Source: Bacteroides fragilis (GTDB lineage: Bacteria > Bacillota > Clostridia > Lachnospirales > Lachnospiraceae). Taken from it: a DNA stretch of 64,000 bases. Of this stretch, positions 52,245-60,953 are shown one piece after another; position 1 is the first letter of the stretch; each line of letters begins with the position of its first letter. Both the position numbers and the translations under genes were made by a program. The stretch covers positions 1 through 64,000 of the forward strand of contig JAMPFK010000004.1 in assembly GCA_023664485.1 (NCBI GenBank). The letters run 5' to 3'. Under the pieces are notes generated by a model. The model saw only the letters and a list, made by a program, of their open reading frames with translations, searched no databases and was not told where the DNA came from.

Positions 52245-53258
52245 TTACCACCCCAATATGATATCTAAGTCTTTTTTTATCTGATCGAACAGGCCGTCTT
52301 TTTGCAGCAGTACTTTTCCGTTTTTATCCAATGGGATTTTAACGGGAGCGCTTCCGCCATTTTCCGTTTCCTCAAAGAAATAGATGGCTGTTTTTGTATT
52401 TTCGATACAATCCATGCTGACGCATTTTCTGACGCCGTTATAAATGTGATCGCTATGTGTTTCCATAATGATCTGAATGCCTTTTCCTGCAAGAAATGCC
52501 AGAAAGAAGAGCAATTCGGACTGCCCCGAAGGATGCAGGTGGATTTCGGGGTTTTCGATAATCAAAACGTCTCCCTGTCTGCAGGAAAGCGCCGCTATGA
52601 TAACTTCCGCAATATAGCTTACGCCGGTTCCGACATTTTTGGGTCTTATATTATCCCTTAGCCGGTTATTCGTAAAGGAAACGCTTATTAAGTCTGTACG
52701 CTCGATTTCTTCGGCTCTTATCGTATAGCCAAGGATTCTCCTGAGCCAGTAATCCACTTGTCCGCCGAAGGTGAGCTTATCGTCAAAGTCATAGACTAAT
52801 ATGTTCTCTTTCCAGTCGTCGCTTGCATGTCTGGCGAGGTATTGATAAGCATATTCACATCTTACGCCGATTTTGTCAGGATTATCTGAATTTGTTTCAT
52901 ATGTGTCCCGGACACCGATTCGATCAGCGGATAAATACAGGATGGTTACTTCTTCTGAAAGAGTGCCCCTGGATTCGGCTGCCGACTTATCGTCATATAT
53001 TTTTTTAGAAAAAGTAGAATTAACGATTAATTCGATTTCCTGACTTCCCACATACTTATTTTTCAATTCACTGATTTTTCCGATATTGATACAGGGCCCT
53101 GCAAAAGGGTTATTCCCGTCCTGAATCATAGCGAGAATCGCTTGTATGACGGTGGATTTTCCCATAGAATTTTTCCCGGCTAATAATGTCAGATTGCCAA
53201 AGGTAAAATCTGCATCTTCAAAACATTTGAAGCCTTTAATTTGTAGACGCTGGATCAT
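52245..53258 (-). CDS. AAA ATPase with DUF3696-like C-terminus
   Basis: The 337-residue ABC/SMC-type ATPase has Walker A LLAGKNSMGKSTVIQAILAM (near 27), a signature-like region PKNVGTGVSYIAEVIIAALS, Walker B DVLIIENPEIHLHPSGQSEL and the H-loop ETHSDHIYNGVRKCV. It ends LLQKDGLFDQIKKDLDIIL, like DUF3696 tails. There is no TOPRIM nuclease, unlike OLD proteins. Such ATPases are sensors or motors in many phage-defence systems. ATG at 53258 follows GGAGG; the frame open to 53348 overlaps the gene before. Confidence 0.85.
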   Translation of the reverse strand: MIQRLQIKGFKCFEDADFTFGNLTLLAGKNSMGKSTVIQAILAMIQDGNNPFAGPCINIGKISELKNKYVGSQEIELIVNSTFSKKIYDDKSAAESRGTLSEEVTILYLSADRIGVRDTYETNSDNPDKIGVRCEYAYQYLARHASDDWKENILVYDFDDKLTFGGQVDYWLRRILGYTIRAEEIERTDLISVSFTNNRLRDNIRPKNVGTGVSYIAEVIIAALSCRQGDVLIIENPEIHLHPSGQSELLFFLAFLAGKGIQIIMETHSDHIYNGVRKCVSMDCIENTKTAIYFFEETENGGSAPVKIPLDKNGKVLLQKDGLFDQIKKDLDIILGW

Positions 53259-53329
53259 AGAAAACCTCCATTCTTGCTCAGCCTGCGATTTGGGCGTAAG
53301 CACAAATCTGCCTGTGAAAAATTTATTTT

Positions 53330-54343
53330 TCACAGTAAATCCTCCCATAAATATTTTAGATAGGAATAGATGCTATTTAGAGTGACCGGCAATGATTCTA
53401 TTTCACGCATGTGCGTATTGACGCATAAAAAGCGGTCAAGAGCAGATAATGAATTTTCGTATTTGCACTGGCACATATCGAACAGGCATAGCGCCAGCCC
53501 GTAAGCTTTTGCCCTGACTTTCCTGTTTTTATAATGTGATGTAAAAAGGGGCCTGGACTTCTGCGGGAAATCGATTTGGTAGTGATAAAGAGCGTTCATA
53601 TCGTCTATGACATTTAAAAAGCTTTCCCAATCGTAGTAGTTTTTGTCAAGATCTGATATTGTGATTTCCAGCAATTCCTGCTCGCTATAGTTAATTTGTG
53701 TTTCAAGCGGCAATAGTCTTTTATGAATTCCCCAAAAAAGGAGCATATACAGAATTTCATATTCTTTCAGGATGATTTTCTGCGATGGCATGCCGATGCA
53801 GATTTGACGGGCCTTCCGGCTGATAGCGTTTAAGGCTTCGATTCCATGTTTTTTGTATAAAATATTTCTGATATCCTGTTCTTGTTCGATAGCCCATTCT
53901 TCATGAAACAGGGCGGTTTCCATATGAAGATATTTCGGAGTATGGTAATCGATGATGCGGAAAAAGAAAATTGTGCGGAGAATCATACTCGCCAGTCGTG
54001 GGGTTTCCTGGTTTAATTCATAAAAAAAGCACTGGGTGAAGACCGTGGACATTTCATCCACAGGAATGTAAAAATTCCCCTGAAGATATGATAACAGGGC
54101 GAGCAGCCATTCTTTGGATTCCAGAATCAGGAAATCGCCATTCTGCAGTTCTGAGACATAGATAACCGGCATGGGAATGCCGACTTGAATCGCGTCTATT
54201 AAACGGGATACGGTATTTTGATATTTACGGGAGTTTTTGGCGCGCGGGAAACGAAGTCTTCCTTCCTGATACATCCAATTTAAATCTTCAAGCGAAAATT
54301 TTTTTTCATATATTTCTACAGCAGTTTGTTCGCGATAAAACAT
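53330..54343 (-). CDS. DUF262-like protein with altered DGQQR motif
   Basis: The 337-residue protein starts like DUF262 (GmrSD N-terminal, ParB-like) proteins: LNWMYQEGRLRFPRAKNSRK, TVSRLIDAIQVGIPMPVIYV then LESKEWLLALLSYLQGNFYI. In the usual family a DGQQR-type motif stands where ILESKEWLLA is found here, and no HNH/DUF1524 domain follows; the rest is helical. It is therefore a divergent member, possibly a binding or regulatory protein. ATG at 54343 follows GGGG. It begins the three-gene module behind the promoter at 54385-54413. The family call is moderate. Confidence 0.65.
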   Translation of the reverse strand: MFYREQTAVEIYEKKFSLEDLNWMYQEGRLRFPRAKNSRKYQNTVSRLIDAIQVGIPMPVIYVSELQNGDFLILESKEWLLALLSYLQGNFYIPVDEMSTVFTQCFFYELNQETPRLASMILRTIFFFRIIDYHTPKYLHMETALFHEEWAIEQEQDIRNILYKKHGIEALNAISRKARQICIGMPSQKIILKEYEILYMLLFWGIHKRLLPLETQINYSEQELLEITISDLDKNYYDWESFLNVIDDMNALYHYQIDFPQKSRPLFTSHYKNRKVRAKAYGLALCLFDMCQCKYENSLSALDRFLCVNTHMREIESLPVTLNSIYSYLKYLWEDLL

Positions 54344-54384
54344 AATTTCCCCATTTTCTTGCATAAGCGTTCTTTATAAATATT

Positions 54385-54413
54385 ATCATAGCATTATCCT
54401 TTTAAAATGTCGA
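54385..54413 (-). promoter_or_regulatory. Promoter of the DUF262/AAA module
   Basis: On the reverse strand TCGACA (54413-54408), 17 bases and TATGAT (54390-54385) lie about 42 bases before ATG at 54343. Confidence 0.6.
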
Positions 54414-54474
54414 GAAGAAGTCGATTATTTTGAGAAGGCCCATCCAATCGCTTTTATCCTGCTGAAACGCATCA

Positions 54475-54504
54475 TTGCAAAATCCCCTGCGTCTGTGATA
54501 CAAT
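54475..54504 (+). promoter_or_regulatory. Promoter of the aminotransferase operon
   Basis: TTGCAA (54475-54480), 18 bases and TACAAT (54499-54504) lie 69 bases before ATG at 54573. The next operon, to about 60.9 kb, could be read from here. Confidence 0.65.
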
Positions 54505-54511
54505 AGCGTGA

Positions 54512-54533
54512 GAAGAATGCGGCGGCATTCTTC
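54512..54533 (+). promoter_or_regulatory. Perfect leader hairpin
   Basis: GAAGAATGC (54512-54520) pairs perfectly with GCATTCTTC (54525-54533) across GGCG. It begins at the predicted transcription start and is not followed by a T run, so it would not terminate. It may protect the RNA 5' end or bind a regulator. Confidence 0.6.
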
Positions 54534-54572
54534 CAATGGAGAGGAAACCGGGCAAAGAGGAAGGCATATAAA

Positions 54573-55709
54573 ATGGATATGAAAATCAACTTTAACGTTC
54601 CTCCCTATACGGGGAAGGAAGTTGACTATATGAGGGAAGCCATCGAGAACCAGAAGATCTGCGGCGACGGCCCCTTTACGAAGAAGTGCGGCAAGTGGAT
54701 CGAAGAGCGGACCGGGACGGCAAGATGTCTGCTCACACCGTCCTGTACACAGGCGACGGAGCTGGCGGCGCTTCTTTTGGATATCCGGGAGGGCGACGAG
54801 GTGATTCTTCCCTCGTATACCTTTGTCTCCACGGCGGACGCCTTTGTATTGCGCGGGGCCAAAGCAGTTTTTGTGGATATCCGGCCTGATACGATGAATA
54901 TCGACGAGACACTGATCGAGGACGCGGTCACGGAGAAAACGAAGGCGATCGCGCCGGTCCATTATGCGGGCGTGGGCTGTGAGATGGATGCGATTATGGA
55001 GATTGCAGGAAAGCATCGTCTGATGGTCGTGGAGGACGCCGCGCAGGGCATTATGGCATCGTATAAGGGAAAGGCGCTCGGCACCTTCGGCGAATTCGGC
55101 TGTCTTAGTTTCCATGAGACGAAGAATCTCAGCATGGGGGAGGGCGGCGCGCTTCTGATCCGGGATAAAAAATATATCGAGGATGCGGAAATCATCCGGG
55201 AAAAAGGAACGGACCGAAGCAAATATCACAGGGGACAGGTCGATAAGTACCGGTGGCAGAATTACGGTTCTTCCTATCTGCCGAGCGATATGAACGCGGC
55301 TTATCTGTACGCCCAGCTGGAGCTTGCGGAAGAAATTACGCAGGCGAGAATGAAGCGGTGGAATCAGTATAAAGAGATTCTTACGCCGCTCGCGGAAGCG
55401 GGAAAAATCGAACTGCCGTATATTCCGGCGCACTGCAGTCATAATGCGCATATGTTCTATATCAAGACAAAGGATTTGGAGGAGCGGAGCAGGCTGGAGG
55501 ATTTCCTGAAAGGAAAAGGCATTCTGCCGGCTTCCCATTATGTACCGCTGCATTCGGCGCCTGCGGGGCTGAAATTCGGCAGATTCCACGGTGAGGATAA
55601 GTATACGACCAAAGAGAGCGAGAGGCTTTTGCGTCTTCCGTTATTCTATAAGCTGACGGCGGACGAGACGGAGTATGTGGCGGAGCAGGTTAAGGCGTTC
55701 TATGAATAG
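54573..55709 (+). CDS. rffA: dTDP-4-amino-4,6-dideoxygalactose transaminase
   Basis: RffA/WecE-type enzymes aminate dTDP-4-keto-6-deoxyglucose to dTDP-Fuc4N. The 378-residue PLP enzyme has FNVPPYTGKEVDYMREAIEN, GPFTKKCGKWIEERTG, LTPSCTQATELAALLLDI, VEDAAQGIMASYKGKALGTF and CLSFHETKNLSMGEGGALLI (PLP lysine in HETKN). GSSYLPSDMNAAYLYAQLE and NAHMFYIKTKD are also RffA-like. The dTDP-glucose enzymes rfbA and rfbB are not in the window. A GNAT enzyme two genes on could acetylate the amine. Confidence 0.92.
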   Translation: MDMKINFNVPPYTGKEVDYMREAIENQKICGDGPFTKKCGKWIEERTGTARCLLTPSCTQATELAALLLDIREGDEVILPSYTFVSTADAFVLRGAKAVFVDIRPDTMNIDETLIEDAVTEKTKAIAPVHYAGVGCEMDAIMEIAGKHRLMVVEDAAQGIMASYKGKALGTFGEFGCLSFHETKNLSMGEGGALLIRDKKYIEDAEIIREKGTDRSKYHRGQVDKYRWQNYGSSYLPSDMNAAYLYAQLELAEEITQARMKRWNQYKEILTPLAEAGKIELPYIPAHCSHNAHMFYIKTKDLEERSRLEDFLKGKGILPASHYVPLHSAPAGLKFGRFHGEDKYTTKESERLLRLPLFYKLTADETEYVAEQVKAFYE

Positions 55710-57576
55710 GCAGGGTATCCGGGGGAAATATGAAAATTATGGCATTGCGGCGGTGACTATACTGGTCAACATCGCCGTACTGAGTATTTTTTTTGATTTT
55801 TACTACGATTTGAACGATGACTTTTTCATGCGCGATATTATGTCCGGCGCTTATACGGGCACACCGGACGGCCATAATGTGCAGACCCTGTATGCTCTCG
55901 GAGCGTTCATCAGCCTGTTCTACAAGCTGTGCCGCCCGCTTCCGTGGTATGGCCTTTTTCTGCTCGTCTGCCAGATGGGGAGCTTGTATGCCGTGGGTGC
56001 GCGGCTTTTGCAGTTTGGCCGCAGCCTGTCTGCAAAAGCGGGATGTATGGGGCTTTTTACGCTGTTCTTATGGGGCGTGATACTGCCGCACATGGCGGCG
56101 CTCCATTATACGTTCATCAGCGCGTTGATGGCGTCCGCGGCGCTTTTTCTTTTTCTGACGACGCCCAGGGGGCTTTCGGAGAGACGGTTTATTATATGGA
56201 ATATCCCTTCGATTCTGCTCGTGATTCTGGCCTATCAGCTGCGGACGGAAATGCTGCTCCTTCTTTTTCCGTTCATCTGTCTTGCGGGGCTGTTCCGCTG
56301 GGCGGAGGAGGAGAAGTTTTTTCAGAAGGAAAATTATATCAAATATGGCGTCGTGCTGGCCTGTATCGTATGCGGGATGCTTGTCAGCAGCCTGATTGAC
56401 CTGGCGGCCTATGGAAGCGGGGAATGGAAGAGGTTTCTTCTTTTTTTTGATAAAAGGACAGAGGTTTACGATTATCATCTGGAGATGCTTACGGGCGGAG
56501 AGTATGAAGAATATCTGCGCTCCATCGGCCTGAATGACGCGCAGCAGGAACTGCTTTCCAATTATAATTTCGGCCTGGACGAGAGCATCGATGCGGAATT
56601 GATGAGCGAGATCGCCGCCCGTGCGTCGGCGGATACGGATTATGCTGCCGCTGTGCCGAAGGCCGTCCGGTATTATATTTACCGTACGCTGCATGGGGAG
56701 GATGCTCCCTACAACGGGCTGGTCATCGCGCTCTGTTTCTGTATTATGCTGTCCGGCGTTTTTGCCGCGTTTGCGGACAGGCGCGGGGGCGAAGGCGTTG
56801 ACGGCCATGGAGGCGGGAACAAAGGCATTGTCAGGGGCCGATGGATCTTTTTATGGGAACTGGCGCTGCTTGGAATCGTCAGAACGGCTCTTTGGATGTT
56901 CATTCTGATCAGAGGAAGATACCCGGAGCGCATCACCCATTCGTTGTATGTGGCCGAGACGGCGCTGCTTCTTGGAATGCTCTGCATACAGTTCCTGAAA
57001 CCGGGCCGGCTGTGTTTTCAGGATGGGAACGGGGAGCGGCCGGGAACCGGACGGAGGGCCGCAATGGCGGTTTTTGCACTGACAGGTTTTTTCTGTCTGT
57101 ATCATGTGCCGTACAGTGTCGGAAAGGCGATGACGGAAAAAGAGAGCCGGGAAATATCCCATGCGGATTGTATGGAGATCGCGCGGTATTGCAGGGAGCA
57201 TCCCGATCATTTTTATTTTAAGGACGTTTATTCTACGGTAGGTTATTCGCAGAAGGTTTTTCAGGATGTGGATAACTCCCTGACGAATCACGATATTATG
57301 GGCGGCTGGCTTTGCAAGAGCCCTCTTTACGATGAAAAGCTGGCGCAATTCGGCATAACGACGATGGAAGAGGGGCTGATTGACCGCGACGACGTTTATT
57401 TTATTATATCGAAGGAGAGCGATACAGGCTGGCTTCCGGCGTATTATGCCGGGAAAGGGATGCCGGCCAGTGTGGAGGAAGCGGATTCGATTGGAGAGCT
57501 TTATACAGTCTATCGTGTAAAAAGAATTTCCGAACCGGCAAAGGACAGGGCCGCGGAAGGGGAATCGAAAGAGTAA
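55702..57576 (+). CDS. Large membrane protein, GT-C-like
   Basis: The 624-residue protein has about ten membrane segments. The first loop, FYYDLNDDFFMRDIMSGAYT, has a double Asp like those of GT-C transferases, and GTPDGHNVQTLYALGAFISL is conserved in related clostridial proteins as far as I recall. A loop near residues 255-330 and the last 140 residues are soluble. ATG at 55702 lies within the end of rffA (ATGAATAG), so the two are coupled. A sugar transfer role is inferred by layout. Confidence 0.72.
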   Translation: MNRQGIRGKYENYGIAAVTILVNIAVLSIFFDFYYDLNDDFFMRDIMSGAYTGTPDGHNVQTLYALGAFISLFYKLCRPLPWYGLFLLVCQMGSLYAVGARLLQFGRSLSAKAGCMGLFTLFLWGVILPHMAALHYTFISALMASAALFLFLTTPRGLSERRFIIWNIPSILLVILAYQLRTEMLLLLFPFICLAGLFRWAEEEKFFQKENYIKYGVVLACIVCGMLVSSLIDLAAYGSGEWKRFLLFFDKRTEVYDYHLEMLTGGEYEEYLRSIGLNDAQQELLSNYNFGLDESIDAELMSEIAARASADTDYAAAVPKAVRYYIYRTLHGEDAPYNGLVIALCFCIMLSGVFAAFADRRGGEGVDGHGGGNKGIVRGRWIFLWELALLGIVRTALWMFILIRGRYPERITHSLYVAETALLLGMLCIQFLKPGRLCFQDGNGERPGTGRRAAMAVFALTGFFCLYHVPYSVGKAMTEKESREISHADCMEIARYCREHPDHFYFKDVYSTVGYSQKVFQDVDNSLTNHDIMGGWLCKSPLYDEKLAQFGITTMEEGLIDRDDVYFIISKESDTGWLPAYYAGKGMPASVEEADSIGELYTVYRVKRISEPAKDRAAEGESKE

Positions 57577-57590
57577 CGGAGGATCGACGG

Positions 57591-58118
57591 ATGGAGGTTA
57601 TCGAGCGGCCGTCTGAAGAACTGGTCTATCTGCGGCCGATTCAGGAAACGGATACGGAGCGGGTCGTTGCCTGGCGGAATAAAGAGCGGGTCAGGCATAA
57701 TTTCATATACCAGAAGCCTTTTACGGAAGAAGGGCATTTGAACTGGCTCCGCACCCAGGTGGAGCCGGGCCATGTGGTGCAGTTCATTATCTGCGAGAAA
57801 GCTTCGGGACGGGCAGTCGGCAGTGTTTATTTCCGCGATATCGACCGGGAGAGGGGCTGCGCGGAATACGGCATTTTTATCGGGGAAGACGACGCGCTTG
57901 GCAGAGGATACGGAACGCAGGCAGCGAAGCTCGCGCTCGCCTGTGCTTTTGAGAAGCTACGGCTCCGATCGGTTTTTCTGCGGGTCTTCGCGGATAATGC
58001 GGGGGCGAGAAAGAGTTACGAGAAAGCGGGCTTTGCCCTGATAAAAGACAGGCGGGAGGAAGTGACGATGGACGGCGTCACAAGAACTGTTGTATTCTAT
58101 TCGATCGAGGGCCGTTAG
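57591..58118 (+). CDS. GNAT N-acetyltransferase (PseH or WecD-type role)
   Basis: The 175-residue RimJ/RimL-like protein has YLRPIQETDTERVVAWRNKE near the N-terminus, AEYGIFIGEDDALGRGYGTQ with the acetyl-CoA loop GRGYGTQ, and NAGARKSYEKAGFALIKD. Two roles fit. Next to rffA, it could make dTDP-Fuc4NAc (WecD role). It could also be the missing PseH of the pseudaminic acid pathway, as the WRN start resembles PseH and no other intact GNAT gene is in the window. Sequence alone does not decide. Confidence 0.85.
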   Translation: MEVIERPSEELVYLRPIQETDTERVVAWRNKERVRHNFIYQKPFTEEGHLNWLRTQVEPGHVVQFIICEKASGRAVGSVYFRDIDRERGCAEYGIFIGEDDALGRGYGTQAAKLALACAFEKLRLRSVFLRVFADNAGARKSYEKAGFALIKDRREEVTMDGVTRTVVFYSIEGR

Positions 58119-58139
58119 AGCGGCAAATGGAGAGTATTT

Positions 58140-59075
58140 ATGAATCAGTTGGTCAGCTTTGTAATCCCCTGTTATCGTTCCGTCAGGACGATCGGCGGGG
58201 TCATAGAAGAAATCGATGCGGCGATGGAGAAGTTAAAGACATACCGTTATGAAATCATTCTGGTAAACGACTGCTCGCCCGACGAGACGTTTGAAGTGAT
58301 CCGCGGCATCTGTGCGGAGAGAAAAGATATCTGCGGCGTGAATCTTGCCAGAAATTTCGGGCAGCATGCGGCGCTGATGGCGGGTTTTCATTATGTGCGC
58401 GGCGATATCGTTGTCTGCCTCGACGACGATGGACAGACCCCGGCGGACGAGGCGGGAAAACTGCTTGCGAAAATCGAAGAAGGCTATGATGCAGTCTATG
58501 CCCGGTACGCGCATAAGCAGCATTCGGCCTTTCGGAATTTTGGAAGCAGGGTCAACGAATGGATGGCGAGAGTCATGCTCGGAAAGCCCAGGGAGTTGTA
58601 TCTGTCCAGCTATTTTGCGGTAAAACGCTTTATTGTGGACGAAATGATACGTTACAGCAATCCTTATCCCTATGTGATCGGGCTGGTCCTGCGCACAACG
58701 AATAAGATCGCGAATGTGGATGTGAATCATCGGGAGCGGGAAATCGGGACCTCCGGTTATACGGTCGGGAAGCTGTTGGCCCTGTGGTTCAACGGGTTTA
58801 CGGCTTTCAGCATTAAGCCGCTTCGGGCGGCGACGGTGCTTGGCGCCATTTCGGCGGTTTTGGGCTTTTTATACGGAATTTATACGATTATTAAGAAACT
58901 GGTTAATCCGAATGTCGTTATCGGTTTCAGCTCGATTATGTCCGCAATCGTTTTCTTTGGGGGCATTGTGATGCTGATGCTCGGCATCATCGGGGAATAC
59001 ATCGGGAGAATCTATATTTCCATGAACAATTCCCCGCAGTATGTAGTCAGAGAGTGTATCAATGAACGGGAATGA
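58140..59075 (+). CDS. GtrB/ArnC-like family 2 glycosyltransferase
   Basis: The 311-residue protein has a GT2 domain (VSFVIPCYRSVRTIGGVIEE, VNDCSPDETFEVI, NLARNFGQHAALMAGFHYV, CLDDDGQTPADEA) and two C-terminal membrane helices (AATVLGAISAVLGFLYGIYT and IVFFGGIVMLMLGIIGEYIG). This is the polyprenyl-phosphate sugar synthase plan. It probably loads the sugar used by a nearby GT-C protein. It overlaps the next gene by 14 bases. Confidence 0.93.
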   Translation: MNQLVSFVIPCYRSVRTIGGVIEEIDAAMEKLKTYRYEIILVNDCSPDETFEVIRGICAERKDICGVNLARNFGQHAALMAGFHYVRGDIVVCLDDDGQTPADEAGKLLAKIEEGYDAVYARYAHKQHSAFRNFGSRVNEWMARVMLGKPRELYLSSYFAVKRFIVDEMIRYSNPYPYVIGLVLRTTNKIANVDVNHREREIGTSGYTVGKLLALWFNGFTAFSIKPLRAATVLGAISAVLGFLYGIYTIIKKLVNPNVVIGFSSIMSAIVFFGGIVMLMLGIIGEYIGRIYISMNNSPQYVVRECINERE

Positions 59076-60891
59076 ATTTGGAATCAAGCTGAAATTAAAT
59101 CTGATCGCCTTTGGTATCGCGACGGCGGGAACGCTGTGCTTCCCGCAGATTTTAAATCTGAAAGGCAATCCGCTCGTTTTTACGAACAGCATCTTTTCCG
59201 TGTTCGTATGGCTGTTGTGTATCTATGCGATGAACCTTTCCCTGCATACCATCGACCTTCACGATAAGCGGGGCTGGAAGCTGGCCGGCGTCCTGTCCTT
59301 TGTATTTACGGCGGCGATGCTTTTCGGCGTCAGGCTGGAGGAGGCGGGCAACGTGGATTTTAAGGACTGGAAGCTTTGGGTCTCCCTGCCGGTCCTGACC
59401 TGTCTTTTTACGATCCTGGTCCGTAAATCATGGAATTTTCTCGGAAACATGGAGGCGCGGAAGGAAAGGCTCGCGCAATATATCAGGGTGCCTAAGCCGT
59501 TGGAAGCGCCCGTTAAAAACGGGGATATTATGACCTTTTTCTTCCTGCTGCTCTGCTGGCTGCCGGTCCTGCTGGCCGTTTATCCGGGCTTTTTTGTTTA
59601 CGACGCGCAGGAAGAATATCTGCAGGTGGCGTCGAGGGCCTTTACGACCCATCATCCGCTCGTACATGTCCTGATGCTCGGAGGCATCGTCTGCGCCGTT
59701 CATAAGGTGACGGGGTCTTATAATATGGGGATCGCCTGCTATATGATCGTGCAGATGTGCATCGCTGCGGGCGGATTTACCTGTCTGCTCGCCTATCTCA
59801 GGAGAAAAAAAACAGGAAAGACGCTGCGTTTCCTTTCGATGCTGTATTTTGCCTTTTTTCCGGTCGTCGTCATGTTCACGCTCTGCTCCGCAAAGGATAC
59901 GATCTTTACCGTTGCGCTGCTGCTGTTGCTGTTGTGTATGCTGGAAATGGGGATCGCGGCGGAAAGCTTTTTTGCTTCCGGAACAAAGATGGTTTTTTTT
60001 GTGCTCAGCGCTTTGACGATGCTTCTGTTTCGCAAGAACGGCATTTATGCGTTCGCGTTGATGATACCCGCGCTTCTTTTTTACCATAAAAAGCATTTGA
60101 AAAAAATGGGGATCCTGCTGGCCGCGACGGTGGTTTCCTATTTCCTGATAAGCGGCGGCCTGGCGGCGGCGCTGCATGCGCAGGATACGGAAAATCAGGA
60201 AATTCTGACGGTGCCGATACAACAGCTCGCGAGGACTTATAAATTTAACAGGGAAATCTTTTCGGAAGAAGAGATCGAAGCGCTGTATGAGATTCTGCCG
60301 GAGGAGGCGCTGGCGCTTTATAATCCAAAGCTGTCGGATCCGGTAAAATACCGTTTCCGGAACGAAGCATACAGCGCCGATAAATGGAAATACGCGAAGC
60401 TGTGGGTGAAGATCGGGCTGAAAAAACCGCTTTCCTATATCAATGCGTGGCTTGTAAATTCATACGGATTCTGGTATCCGGATACGGTCATCGATGTGTA
60501 TTCCGGGAATACCGTATTTACGTTTACCTATGGGGACAGTTCCTATTTTGGATATGAAGTGGAGCTGCCCGGCGTCAGGGCCAGCAAGATCCCCTGGCTG
60601 GACGAGGCATACAGGCGGCTGTCTCTGGAACTGGAGCAGGAGAATATCTCGATCGTTTCCATGATCTATTCGCCGGGCTGTCTGTTCTGGTGCTTCGCGT
60701 TCGTATTCAGCTATGTGCTGTACCGGAAGAAATATCATATTATCATTCCGTATCTTATGGTATTTCTGATCTGGCTGACGGTGCTGCTCGGCCCTACCTA
60801 TCTGCCGAGATATGTACTGATCTTCTGGTTCGGCCTGCCGTTGTTTGCGGCGGTCATGCTGGAGGAGGAGAAGTTTGGGATTGAAAATTGA
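59062..60891 (+). CDS. DUF6020 family membrane protein
   Basis: The 609-residue protein has about twelve membrane segments. The stretch LAVYPGFFVYDAQEEYLQVA then HHPLVHVLMLGG is the DUF6020 hallmark, an acidic first loop with HHP as in GT39 enzymes. SAKDTIFTVALLLLL and GPTYLPRYVLIFWFGLPL also fit. A GT-C glycosyltransferase role using a polyprenyl-phosphate sugar is inferred; the preceding GtrB-like enzyme overlaps it by 14 bases and could supply the donor. Confidence 0.85.
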   Translation: MNGNEFGIKLKLNLIAFGIATAGTLCFPQILNLKGNPLVFTNSIFSVFVWLLCIYAMNLSLHTIDLHDKRGWKLAGVLSFVFTAAMLFGVRLEEAGNVDFKDWKLWVSLPVLTCLFTILVRKSWNFLGNMEARKERLAQYIRVPKPLEAPVKNGDIMTFFFLLLCWLPVLLAVYPGFFVYDAQEEYLQVASRAFTTHHPLVHVLMLGGIVCAVHKVTGSYNMGIACYMIVQMCIAAGGFTCLLAYLRRKKTGKTLRFLSMLYFAFFPVVVMFTLCSAKDTIFTVALLLLLLCMLEMGIAAESFFASGTKMVFFVLSALTMLLFRKNGIYAFALMIPALLFYHKKHLKKMGILLAATVVSYFLISGGLAAALHAQDTENQEILTVPIQQLARTYKFNREIFSEEEIEALYEILPEEALALYNPKLSDPVKYRFRNEAYSADKWKYAKLWVKIGLKKPLSYINAWLVNSYGFWYPDTVIDVYSGNTVFTFTYGDSSYFGYEVELPGVRASKIPWLDEAYRRLSLELEQENISIVSMIYSPGCLFWCFAFVFSYVLYRKKYHIIIPYLMVFLIWLTVLLGPTYLPRYVLIFWFGLPLFAAVMLEEEKFGIEN

Positions 60892-60916
60892 TTTCCGCTG
60901 AAAGAATCTGGCTAAG

Positions 60917-60945
60917 TTGTAAAATAAATACAGATGTGGTATTAT
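60917..60945 (+). promoter_or_regulatory. Promoter upstream of MITE copy 2 and the ligase-like gene
   Basis: TTGTAA (60917-60922), 17 bases and TATTAT (60940-60945) lie nine bases before the MITE. If used, the MITE hairpin would sit in the leader of the next gene. Confidence 0.45.
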
Positions 60946-60953
60946 AATAAATT

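Noticed and set aside
52245..53258. The ATPase as an OLD-family nuclease or Septu PtuA
   Set aside because: No TOPRIM domain and no HNH partner; the tail fits DUF3696 better.
54402..55589. Long reverse-strand open frame (395 codons) over rffA
   Set aside because: It mirrors rffA exactly, has no ribosome site or family motifs, and its composition (many Arg, His and Leu) is that of an antisense shadow.
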